From: an uncultured Bacteroidales bacterium
GTDB taxonomy: Bacteria > Bacteroidota > Bacteroidia > Bacteroidales > UBA932
DNA length: 64,000 nucleotides
NCBI GenBank assembly: GCA_900320545.1
Contig: ONSU01000004.1
Location: forward strand, 1-64,000
Reading direction: 5' to 3'
The notes beneath the pieces are model-generated. The model saw only the letters and a list, made by a program, of their open reading frames with translations. It did not search any database and was not told the DNA's origin. This document shows positions 43,801 through 51,482 of the stretch, in pieces; position 1 is the stretch's first letter; every line of letters begins with the position of its first letter. The position numbers and the translations under genes were made by a program.

Positions 43801-44267
43801 CGCGCGAGCAGTTCATCGCCGAAGTCCGGGTGTGTCAGGGATCGCTGCGGCGATTCCTGACATCGCTGTCGTCCGACGCCGCACTTGCCGACGACCTCGC
43901 CCAGGAGGCGCTGGTCCGGGCATACGTCAGTTCGGGGCAGTTTACCGGCAACTTCAAGGCCTGGCTGTTCCGCATCGCCTACAACTGCTTCATTGACAAT
44001 TTACGCAGGGTACCGCAGCACGCCGCCATCGGGCCGGAAGCCCTGGCCGTTCCCGACGGGGCGGCATCGGACGCGGCTTTCCGGCACGAACAGCTACAGA
44101 AAGCCCTGATGCTCCTTCCCGAGAAAGAGCGCACCGCCATCGCCCTGCATTATTTCGAAGACCTTCCCCTGAAAGACATCGCCAGCGTGATGCAGATTCC
44201 GCTCGGGACCGTCAAGTATCTCCTGTCCGTAGGCAGGAACCACCTTAAAGACCTGATCCGCTTATGA
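43797..44267 (+). CDS. ECF-type RNA polymerase sigma factor
   Basis: 156 residues from GTG 43797, overlapping the upstream stop. Sigma-70 region 2 (DDLAQEALVRAYVSSGQFTGNFKAWLFRIAYN) and region 4 (LLPEKERTAIALHYFEDLPLKDIASVMQIPLGTVKYLL) are clear. It is co-transcribed with membrane proteins on both sides, which may sense an envelope signal and hold the sigma factor. Its target promoters are not evident here. Confidence 0.92.
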   Translation: MTREQFIAEVRVCQGSLRRFLTSLSSDAALADDLAQEALVRAYVSSGQFTGNFKAWLFRIAYNCFIDNLRRVPQHAAIGPEALAVPDGAASDAAFRHEQLQKALMLLPEKERTAIALHYFEDLPLKDIASVMQIPLGTVKYLLSVGRNHLKDLIRL

Positions 44268-44620
44268 ACGACCTCGACCAATTCCTCCGTGACAACCGCC
44301 CCGAAATGCCGGCGGAAGGGCAGTTCCTCATCGAAACCAACGCCCGGCTCGCCGCCGTGGAGGGCATCAAGAAGACCGTAGATACGGAGCGCCGGCGTGG
44401 CCGGGCCGCCCTCCTGGTGGCCCTCGCGGCCGGCGTCGTGCTCGGATGCCTCGTAACGGCGGTCATCCTGCTGTGCCCCGCGTCGGCCGTACCCGAAAGC
44501 GACATCCTCTCCCGCACACACGCATTCCTGCGGGAACACCTCCTGTACCTGCTGGCCCCCACCGCCTGCGCCGCGCTTGCACTGGGCCTCCTCTCCCTCC
44601 GCAAACGCTCCGCATTCTAA
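44264..44620 (+). CDS. Small two-helix membrane protein, possible anti-sigma partner
   Basis: 118 residues: a cytoplasmic N-terminus (MNDLDQFLRDNRPEMP ... FLIETNARL) and two membrane helices (about 48-70 and 86-108). It overlaps the sigma gene by four bases. N-terminal segments of this kind occur in small proteins paired with ECF sigma factors in Bacteroidota, so an anti-sigma role is plausible but unproven; no zinc-binding HxxxCxxC motif is present. Confidence 0.6.
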   Translation: MNDLDQFLRDNRPEMPAEGQFLIETNARLAAVEGIKKTVDTERRRGRAALLVALAAGVVLGCLVTAVILLCPASAVPESDILSRTHAFLREHLLYLLAPTACAALALGLLSLRKRSAF

Positions 44621-44626
44621 AGGGGT

Positions 44627-44671
44627 CCAGCCCGCGGATCGTTCTCAAAAACGGCCCTTTTGAGCCGGGCT
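44627..44671. terminator. Bidirectional terminator, also a copy of a dispersed 35-base repeat
   Basis: CTCAAAA (44644-44650) pairs with TTTTGAG (44658-44664), and an outer AGCCCG/CGGGCT stem (44629-44634 with 44666-44671) encloses it. It separates the rightward gene ending at 44620 from the leftward nagB ending at 44670. Bases 44627-44661, read on the minus strand, match 48352-48386 at 31 of 35 positions. Confidence 0.65.
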
Positions 44672-45467
44672 ACAGATTCTCCGCCTCTTCTACGGCCTTG
44701 AAGTAACGGTAGGAGTTGACTTTGAGCTCTCCGACGGCGGGTTCGTCGCAGACGACGATGCCGTTGGGATGGTTCTGCATCCCCGAGAGGGTGCAGTAGT
44801 GGCTGATCGGCCCCTCGATGGCGTCTTTGATAGCGCGGGCCTTCTTGCCGCCGAAAGCGAGGATCACGACTTCCTTGGCGCCGAGCACGGTGGCTACGCC
44901 CACGGACATCGCCTGGGCCGGCACCTGCTTCCAGTCTCCGCCGAAGAAGCGGGAGTTGACGATGCGGGTGTCGAGGGTCAGCGTGACGACGCGGGTGCGG
45001 GACTGCAGCGAGGAGAAGGGCTCGTTGAAGGCGATATGGCCGTCTTCACCGACACCGCCGAGGAACAGGTCGAATCCGCCGGCCGCCTCGATGGCTTTCT
45101 CGTAGGCCTCGCATTCGGCCGCCGGGTCGGGGGCGTTGCCGTTGAGGATGTGGATATTCTCGGGCTTCTCATCAATGTGGTCGAAAAGATACTTGTGCAT
45201 GAAGCTGTGGTAACTCTCGGGATGGTCCTCGGGAAGGCCCACATATTCGTCCATATTGAAAGAAATGACATTCTTGAAGGAGACCTCGCCGGCCTTGACC
45301 ATACGGATCAGTTCGGCGTAGGTTTCGATGGGAGTTGAACCGGTGCAGAGGCCGATGACAAAGGGTTTACCGGGTTCTTTGGCGGCTTTTTCGTTGATCT
45401 TGGCCGCAATGTGGCGGGCCGCCCATAGGGAGGCCTCCGCCGAGGTGTTACGGATGATTACGTTCAT
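44670..45467 (-). CDS. nagB: Glucosamine-6-phosphate deaminase
   Basis: 265 residues, the usual length. GLCTGSTPIETYAELI, SFNMDEYVGLPEDHPESYHSFM and GVGEDGHIAFNEP are the NagB signatures (catalytic Asp of NMDEY, the His of DGHIAF). It makes fructose-6-phosphate and ammonia from glucosamine-6-phosphate. It follows the NagB/PIG-L gene at 11 bases. Confidence 0.96.
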   Translation of the reverse strand: MNVIIRNTSAEASLWAARHIAAKINEKAAKEPGKPFVIGLCTGSTPIETYAELIRMVKAGEVSFKNVISFNMDEYVGLPEDHPESYHSFMHKYLFDHIDEKPENIHILNGNAPDPAAECEAYEKAIEAAGGFDLFLGGVGEDGHIAFNEPFSSLQSRTRVVTLTLDTRIVNSRFFGGDWKQVPAQAMSVGVATVLGAKEVVILAFGGKKARAIKDAIEGPISHYCTLSGMQNHPNGIVVCDEPAVGELKVNSYRYFKAVEEAENL

Positions 45468-45478
45468 TTTATATAAGA

Positions 45479-47401
45479 TTAAAAGAGTTTCAGGAAGACT
45501 TCGATGGCCTGATATTCCGCCATGCCGAGTTCGTCATAGAGGCGGGCGGTGTTCTGCGTGCGCTCCTCGGCCCGCTGCCAGAATTCCCTCGGATCGTCAC
45601 CGGGGAAAGGAACGATGTCCTTCTGGGACAGATGACGGAAGATGGCGTGACGCTTTTTGATCATTTCGTCCGGCGAGAGCGGAACGGCCATGTCCACGCG
45701 GCCGAGTTCCCACTCCATCCAGGCGCCGCGGTAGAGCCAGACGTGGGTCTTGCCGATCCAGGGCGCACCTTCTCCGCGCAGTTGCTCCAGTGCCTCCAGA
45801 GCGGCCTCGGTGCAGACGCGATGCGTCCCGTGCGGGTCGGCAAGGTCGCCGGCCATAAAGATCATATCCGGCTTGAGCCGCTCCAGCAGGGCCTTGATGA
45901 TATCGATGTCCGCCTGGCTGCGGGGGAGTTTCTTGACGCCGCCGGACTCATAGAACGGCAGATTGAGGAAGTGCGCGTTGGTCTTGTCGTTGAGCCCGAA
46001 GGAGCGGACGGCTCCACGGGCCTCGCTCCGGCGGATGGCGCCCTTGATGTCCAGGAGGGCACGGGGCTCCGGCTCGCCGGGGATCTTGCTGTCCACCAGC
46101 GCCTTCACTTCGTCGAACTTGTCGGCGAATCCGAGCTGGTACGCAGCGTCCATATGCTGGAGCACCACGTCGTCGTGCACCGCCACGTTGCCGGAAGTCT
46201 CGTAGGCCACGTGGACGTCGTGCCCCTGGCTGACGAGACGGATGAACGTGCCGCCCATCGAGATGACGTCGTCATCCGGATGGGGCGAGAAGATCAGGAC
46301 GGTCTTCGGATACGGGGCCGCCGGTACGGGCCGCGTGCTGTCGTCGGCATTCGGCTTGCCGCCCGGCCAGCCGGTAATGGTATGTTGAAGGTCGTTGAAG
46401 ACCTCGATGTTGATCTTGTGATAAGGACCGTAAAGCTCGATCAGTTCGCCCAGGGAATTCTCCAGATAATCCTTCTCCGTGAGTTTCAGAATGGGCTTGT
46501 GAACCGTCTGGCAGAGCCATACGACGGCTTTGCGGATAAATTTCTTGTTCCACTCGCAGGGGCCGACCAGCCAGGGCGCCTCGACGCGGGTAAGCATCGC
46601 GGCGGAGTTGGTCTCGGCGAAGATGGTCGCATCATCGTGCAGTTGCAGGAAGGAAGCGGGGCAGGACGGGTCGACCGTTCCTTCGGCCACGGCCTTGACG
46701 GTCGCCGCCTTGCCTTCGCCCCAGGCCATCAGGATCACCTTCTTGGCGCTCAGCATCGTGCCGAGGCCGATGGTGATGGCCGCGGCGGGCGTGGAGGCCA
46801 TATCGCCGTTGAAGTTCTTGGCCTGCCGTTTCCGCGACTGATACGACAGCCGGACGGTCCGGGTGCGGCTCTTCTCGGAGGATCCGGCCTCGTTGAATCC
46901 GAGCTGCCCCTGCTCGCCCACGCCGATGACCAGCAGGTCGAGGTCGCGGGCAATCTTGTCGTATTCGGCGCAATAGGCGCTGACTTTGTCCTGCGGAACG
47001 GTTCCGTCGGGAATGTGGATATTCTCCTGGGGGATGTCGACCTTGTCGAGAAGGGCCTCGTGGAGGCGGAAATTCCGGCTCTGGCGGTCATTCTTCCCGA
47101 AGGGGTAATACTCGTCGATGGAGATGACCTCCACGTTCTTGAAGGAGATTTCTCCGTCCGCGTACTTGCGGGAGAGGATGTTATACAGGGAGACGGGGGT
47201 CCGGCCGGTCGTGAGGCCGAGGCGGAAAGGACGGTCCGTGCACGCCTTGACGGCCTCGGAGATGATTTCGGCGATCTGCAGGGACGCGGCCGCATCGTCT
47301 TCGTAGATTTCGACGCCCACTTTTTCGAAGGAATGCAGGATTCCTTTCGGGAGGTCTTTCTCAATCAGGCCGCCCTCTTTGGGAAGGTTGAATTTCATCA
47401 T
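45479..47401 (-). CDS. NagB-like / PIG-L (LmbE) deacetylase fusion
   Basis: 640 residues. The N-terminal 260 or so are a glucosamine-6-phosphate deaminase domain (GLTTGRTPVSLYNILS, VISIDEYYPFGKNDRQS, GVGEQGQLGFNEAG). In place of the DGHIAF His there is EQGQLGF, so deaminase activity is doubtful. The C-terminal part is a PIG-L/LmbE N-acetyl hydrolase with the zinc motif SPHPDDDVISMGG and DPHGTHRVC. Such fusions are common in Bacteroidota. It probably removes acetyl groups from an amino sugar before nagB acts. Confidence 0.9.
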   Translation of the reverse strand: MMKFNLPKEGGLIEKDLPKGILHSFEKVGVEIYEDDAAASLQIAEIISEAVKACTDRPFRLGLTTGRTPVSLYNILSRKYADGEISFKNVEVISIDEYYPFGKNDRQSRNFRLHEALLDKVDIPQENIHIPDGTVPQDKVSAYCAEYDKIARDLDLLVIGVGEQGQLGFNEAGSSEKSRTRTVRLSYQSRKRQAKNFNGDMASTPAAAITIGLGTMLSAKKVILMAWGEGKAATVKAVAEGTVDPSCPASFLQLHDDATIFAETNSAAMLTRVEAPWLVGPCEWNKKFIRKAVVWLCQTVHKPILKLTEKDYLENSLGELIELYGPYHKINIEVFNDLQHTITGWPGGKPNADDSTRPVPAAPYPKTVLIFSPHPDDDVISMGGTFIRLVSQGHDVHVAYETSGNVAVHDDVVLQHMDAAYQLGFADKFDEVKALVDSKIPGEPEPRALLDIKGAIRRSEARGAVRSFGLNDKTNAHFLNLPFYESGGVKKLPRSQADIDIIKALLERLKPDMIFMAGDLADPHGTHRVCTEAALEALEQLRGEGAPWIGKTHVWLYRGAWMEWELGRVDMAVPLSPDEMIKKRHAIFRHLSQKDIVPFPGDDPREFWQRAEERTQNTARLYDELGMAEYQAIEVFLKLF

Positions 47402-48270
47402 AACTGTCTGTCACTTAAAGAGAATGTATCGCCTTGCGAGAGATCGCCCGTCGTGAGGCCCTTCTTCAGCCAGCGTTTGCGCTGGGCGGCCGTACCGTGG
47501 GTGAAAGATTCCTCCACGGCATAGCCCTGGGCCTTTTTCTGCAGGTAATCGTCGCCGATCTTGTCGGCACAGTTGATGGCTTCGTCGATATCGCCGTCCT
47601 CCAGGGAGCCGAACATCTGCTTCTCATAGTATCCCCACACGCCGGCGTAAAAGTCAGCCTGCAGTTCGATGCGGACGCTGATCTTGTTGGCATTGGCCTC
47701 GCTGGTACGCGACATCTGCTGATGCGCCTGCCCGAGGGTGCCGAGCAGATTCTGCACATGGTGGCCGACTTCGTGGGCGATGACGTAAGCGTATGCGAAA
47801 TCGCCGTCCGCGCCGAGGGAACGCTTCATCGATGAGAAGAAACTCAGGTCGATGTAGAGTTTCTCGTCCGCCGAGCAGTAGAACGGCCCCATCGCGGCCT
47901 GTCCCTGGCCGCAGCTGGTGCTGGTAGAGCCCGTATAAAGCACCAGCGTGGGATTGCGGTACTGGCCGAGGCCGTGCCGCTGGAAATAGCCCGTCCAGAC
48001 ATCCTCCGTGCTGGCGAGGATGATCCGGGAGAAACGGGCGAGCTCCTGCTCTTCGGCGGTGAACTGCGCGTCATTGCCGTCGCCGGACACGACTTCCGTC
48101 CCGCCGCCCATACTGGATACATTGTTGATTACGTCACCGAGGTTTCCGCCCATCAGAAGGGTGATGATGCCCACGATGATCACGCCGCCGAGGCCGAGGC
48201 CGGCGATCTTGCCGCCACCGCCCCTGCGGTCTTCCACATTGCTGCTTTCGCGTCTTCCGTCAAGTCTCAT
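47398..48270 (-). CDS. Neutral zinc metallopeptidase (YpfJ/KPN_02809 family)
   Basis: 290 residues. N-terminal basic segment, one helix (KIAGLGLGGVIIVGIITLLMG), then a periplasmic peptidase domain with VIAHEVGHHVQNLLG (HExxH), the upstream FYCSADEKLYIDLSFF strand and SEANANKISVRIELQADFYAGVWGYY. Family members are YpfJ-like putative metalloproteases of unknown substrate. It overlaps the downstream NagB/PIG-L gene by four bases. A minus-strand TAAATTTG at 48295-48302 is a good -7 element. Confidence 0.9.
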   Translation of the reverse strand: MRLDGRRESSNVEDRRGGGGKIAGLGLGGVIIVGIITLLMGGNLGDVINNVSSMGGGTEVVSGDGNDAQFTAEEQELARFSRIILASTEDVWTGYFQRHGLGQYRNPTLVLYTGSTSTSCGQGQAAMGPFYCSADEKLYIDLSFFSSMKRSLGADGDFAYAYVIAHEVGHHVQNLLGTLGQAHQQMSRTSEANANKISVRIELQADFYAGVWGYYEKQMFGSLEDGDIDEAINCADKIGDDYLQKKAQGYAVEESFTHGTAAQRKRWLKKGLTTGDLSQGDTFSLSDRQL

Positions 48271-48350
48271 AGAAATAACTGATTAATGCATCCACAAATT
48301 TATATTTTTTCGCGGAAATCCGCAAGACCCGCAACGTAAGGGTCGTGCAC

Positions 48351-48386
48351 AAAAAGGGCCGTTTTCGAGAACGGCCCGCGGGCCGG
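48351..48386 (-). terminator. Rho-independent terminator of the NhaC gene, repeat copy
   Basis: On the minus strand GGGCCGTT (from 48377 down) pairs with AACGGCCC around a six-base loop, followed by TTTTT (48355-48351). It sits 9-17 bases beyond the stop of the NhaC gene. The 35 bases 48352-48386 are also a copy of the repeat at 44627-44661. Confidence 0.75.
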
Positions 48387-48394
48387 ACACTTCA

Positions 48395-49870
48395 TTACAC
48401 CTCCGGGGAGGACGACCTGGAGCGAACGATCCTCCACCCCGCCAGCGCGACGAGGAAGGACATCAGGGGCGAAAGGAGGTTGAAGAAGCAGAAGGGGGCG
48501 TAGACCAGGGTCGGGACGGACAGGATGGTGGCCTGGGTGAGCCCGCAGCTGGACCAGGGGAAGAGCGGCGAGGTGACGGTGGCCGAATCTTCGACGCTCC
48601 GGCTCAGCAGGCGGCCTTCGTAACCCTCTTTCTCGAAGGACGACCGATAGATGTTCGAGGTGAGGATAATCGCCAGATACTGATCGGACACAATGCCGTT
48701 CAGCGCGGTACCGGTGACCACTGTGGATCCTACCAGTCCCGCACGGGTACGGGTAAGCGGGAAGAGAATCCGCGCGAGATCCGCGATCATTCCGCTGGCT
48801 TTCATCGCCGCGCCGAAACACATCGCGCACAGGATGAGGAAAACCGTATTGAGCATTCCGACCATCCCCCGGGTCGAGACGAGCTGGTCCACGGCCGGGG
48901 AACCGGTCTCCAGCGACACGCTGTCGTAGATCATCCGCACCGTTCCGGAGAAATACAGCCGGGCGCGGGATCCCTCTCCGACGGCACGGCCGATCGTCCG
49001 GACGACTTCCGGCTGGAAGATGAGCGCGGCGACAGCGGCGACGAGAACGCCGAACGTGAGGACCACGACGGCGGGCTTCCGGCGGTAAATCAGCCAGGCG
49101 GTGGCGGCGGGGACGAGCAGCAGCCAGGGCGTGATGCGGAAGGTGGAGGAAAGCCCTTCGGTGTAGACTTCCATCTGCGAATCCGTCGCCCCGCCGTGCA
49201 GGAAACCGAGGACCGTGAAGGCGATCAGCGTGATGACGATCGACGGCACCGTCGTGAAAAGCATATACCGGATATGCTCGAAGAGCCCGACTCCGTTGAC
49301 CGACGATGCAAGCACGGTCGTATCGGAAAGCGGTGAAATCTTGTCCCCGAAATACGCCCCGGATATGATGGCGCCGGCCGTCATCGCGTCGCTGAATCCC
49401 TCCGCCCGGCCGATTCCGATAAGGGCCACGCCGACCGTGGCGATGGTAGTCCAGGAGGATCCCGTCATCACCGATACCACGGCGCAGAGCAGGCAGGAGG
49501 TCAGCAGAAACACTTTCGGACTGATGATCTTGATCCCGTAGCAGATGAACGCCGGGACCACGCCGCTCATTGTCCAGGTGCCCGAAATGGCGCCGATCAG
49601 CAGGAGGATGAGAATCGCCTGGGACACTTCGCCAAAATTACCGCGTACAGCCTTTTCGAAATCCTTCCAGGGTGTCTTGTACAGCCACGCCGACAATCCG
49701 ACGCATACCGCCGTCGCCGCAAGAAGCGCGACCTGGGACGCCCCGAGGATGGAATCCACCCCGAAAATCACGATATCCAGCGCGAGCAGCCCCATCAGCA
49801 CCCCGAGCGGAATCAGGGCGACGAGGGACCTCACGCGGGGGGATGTCTTCCGGGGAGAATCAGCGCTCAT
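48395..49870 (-). CDS. NhaC-family Na+/H+ antiporter
   Basis: 491 residues with about twelve membrane helices. LLIGAISGTWTMSGVVPAFICYG, TGSSWTTIATVGVALIGIG, GDKISPLSDTTVLAS and GTALNGIVSDQYLAIILTSNIY are NhaC-family signatures. It is an inner-membrane sodium/proton exchanger. Its ATG lies 11 bases inside the end of the phosphoesterase gene. Confidence 0.92.
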   Translation of the reverse strand: MSADSPRKTSPRVRSLVALIPLGVLMGLLALDIVIFGVDSILGASQVALLAATAVCVGLSAWLYKTPWKDFEKAVRGNFGEVSQAILILLLIGAISGTWTMSGVVPAFICYGIKIISPKVFLLTSCLLCAVVSVMTGSSWTTIATVGVALIGIGRAEGFSDAMTAGAIISGAYFGDKISPLSDTTVLASSVNGVGLFEHIRYMLFTTVPSIVITLIAFTVLGFLHGGATDSQMEVYTEGLSSTFRITPWLLLVPAATAWLIYRRKPAVVVLTFGVLVAAVAALIFQPEVVRTIGRAVGEGSRARLYFSGTVRMIYDSVSLETGSPAVDQLVSTRGMVGMLNTVFLILCAMCFGAAMKASGMIADLARILFPLTRTRAGLVGSTVVTGTALNGIVSDQYLAIILTSNIYRSSFEKEGYEGRLLSRSVEDSATVTSPLFPWSSCGLTQATILSVPTLVYAPFCFFNLLSPLMSFLVALAGWRIVRSRSSSPEV

Positions 49871-50957
49871 CTTCGGGCAGGAGTTTCAAGATCAGATATT
49901 CGGAACGGGTGCCGATGCGGAAGCGCGGGCCCCACAGGCCGATTCCCGAACTCACATAGTACTGCGTATTCCCCCGGCGGTGATGTCCCCACGACTTCTC
50001 GTAGAGGGCGTCCGTCACCCACGAGAGGGGCCAGACCTGACCGCGGTGTGTGTGGCCGCTGAACTGGAAGTCTACCCCGGCCGCCTCCGCCTCTTCCAGA
50101 TGATAGGGCTGGTGGTCGAGCAGAATGGTAAAAGAACTGTCCGCGGGAGGGACGAGCGAGGCCAGCGGCTGACGGTGCGGATTGGTCCTGTCGTCGCGGC
50201 CGATGACGGTCACCCCCCGGAAGCGGACGAGCGAATCCCGTAGCAGGACGATCTCCGCCTCGCGGAAGAACCGTTCCGAAGCCTCCCTGTCGCTGTAGTA
50301 CTCGTGGTTACCGAGGACAGAGATTACCGGGGCGGTAAAACGATGGAATTCCCCGGCGTAATCTTCCTCCAGCAGCGGACGGGCGCTCCGGTCGACGATG
50401 TCTCCGCCGATGAGGATCAGGTCCGGCTTCTCGGCGTTGATCTTATCCACCCAGCGGGCGAATTCCCGGGAGGAATTGTGGTAGCCGAGATGCAGGTCGC
50501 TCACGAGGACGATGGTCAGAGGCCGGTCCAGGGGCTTTTCGGTCCGGATCGTCAGGGTTTCCCGGTACTTGTGGGCATAGTGGATGCGTCCGGCAAGCAG
50601 AACGACCGCGAGGATGAGCGCGACGCCTCCTCCGAGGGCCGCATTTCCGTCCAGCATTCCCCGGGGCAATATCCGGCAGAGGGACAGGAGATCCGCCGCC
50701 AGGAAGAACATCAGCAGATACAGCATCACGATCCACCACGTATTGCCGACAATATAAAGCGAACGGGCCGCCTTGAGCGAGATCTTCTCTGTAAAGAAGA
50801 ATCCCGCAAAGGCGAGTCCCATCCAGAAAACGTACAGCGCGGTAACGAAGAGTTTGAACACCCATCCTCCCGGCGTGATGCGCCAGACATGCCAGGCGAC
50901 AAAGCCCGCCCCCGCCAGCGCGAGAAGAAAGACAAGCAGGAATCCGTAGCGGAACAT
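49860..50957 (-). CDS. Membrane-anchored metallophosphoesterase (YkuE/YaeI-like)
   Basis: 365 residues. Four N-terminal membrane helices precede a calcineurin-like phosphoesterase domain with VLVSDLHLGYHN, IGGDIVD, SVLGNHEYYSD and FSGHTHRGQ, a complete set of metal ligands. Related enzymes act on phospholipid or UDP-diacylglucosamine substrates; the substrate here is unknown. Confidence 0.92.
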   Translation of the reverse strand: MFRYGFLLVFLLALAGAGFVAWHVWRITPGGWVFKLFVTALYVFWMGLAFAGFFFTEKISLKAARSLYIVGNTWWIVMLYLLMFFLAADLLSLCRILPRGMLDGNAALGGGVALILAVVLLAGRIHYAHKYRETLTIRTEKPLDRPLTIVLVSDLHLGYHNSSREFARWVDKINAEKPDLILIGGDIVDRSARPLLEEDYAGEFHRFTAPVISVLGNHEYYSDREASERFFREAEIVLLRDSLVRFRGVTVIGRDDRTNPHRQPLASLVPPADSSFTILLDHQPYHLEEAEAAGVDFQFSGHTHRGQVWPLSWVTDALYEKSWGHHRRGNTQYYVSSGIGLWGPRFRIGTRSEYLILKLLPEDER

Positions 50958-50981
50958 CTTAATAATAGCCGTCGTTTTTCG

Positions 50982-51290
50982 TTAAAACCATTCGACCCCT
51001 GAAAGATCCAGCTCATTGCCAGGGAGGCCGTGGATGGGCGTAAAGAAGAAGCGGTACTCCTTCAGTTCCTTCGGAATCCGGTTGAGAAAAGAAAGCCGCG
51101 GCTCACCATAATCCCCCGAACTCCCGTAAAGGGTCATCGTCCTGTGCACATCATCCCGCTCGTACCATCCCCCGCCGTGCACCTTCCCATACCCTTCCAC
51201 AAGGTCTTTGTGCTGGCACACCATCCCGTACACGAATGTCCCTGTAAGCGGGGTTTTCGGATGGGAGATGAGAATGAATTTCGGATGCAT
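50982..51290 (-). CDS. Small hypothetical protein
   Basis: About 102 residues from ATG 51290 (MHPKFILISHPKTPLTG), chosen because a promoter (51309-51341) lies just upstream and the longer frame to 51362 would start inside it. The protein has VVHGG, a basic centre and the end LPGNELDLSGVEWF. Family not recognised. It lies 24 bases upstream of the phosphoesterase gene and may be co-transcribed with it and NhaC. Confidence 0.55.
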   Translation of the reverse strand: MHPKFILISHPKTPLTGTFVYGMVCQHKDLVEGYGKVHGGGWYERDDVHRTMTLYGSSGDYGEPRLSFLNRIPKELKEYRFFFTPIHGLPGNELDLSGVEWF

Positions 51291-51308
51291 CGAGTCGTTT
51301 CTTTTCTG

Positions 51309-51341
51309 CAAAGGTACACGAAAAATGCTTAATAATGCAAA
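51309..51341 (-). promoter_or_regulatory. Canonical Bacteroidota promoter
   Basis: On the minus strand TTTG (51341-51338) and TACCTTTG (51316-51309) are 21 bases apart, close to the ideal -33/-7 spacing, and the ATG of the small gene follows at 51290. This is the cleanest promoter in the window and probably drives 50982-51290, 49860-50957 and 48395-49870. Confidence 0.75.
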
Positions 51342-51399
51342 TATGTGTGAACCGGGAGTCACGTCCCGGCTGTTTTTTTCTTACTGCCCCGGGAAAAGT

Positions 51400-51474
51400 C
51401 CGCCACAAAACCCCGTAAAACGAGCGGAACCTACTCAAAAATGAATAGGTTCCGCCACAAAATGGGTCAAAACG
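51400..51474. repeat. Direct repeats and hairpin downstream of hppA
   Basis: Two copies of CCGCCACAAAA-N8-AAAACG (51400-51422 and 51452-51474) start 52 bases apart. Between and overlapping them GCGGAACCTA (51424-51433) pairs perfectly with TAGGTTCCGC (51446-51455). The hairpin is 28 bases beyond the hppA stop and probably terminates or stabilises its mRNA. Confidence 0.6.
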
Positions 51475-51482
51475 TGCTTTAC

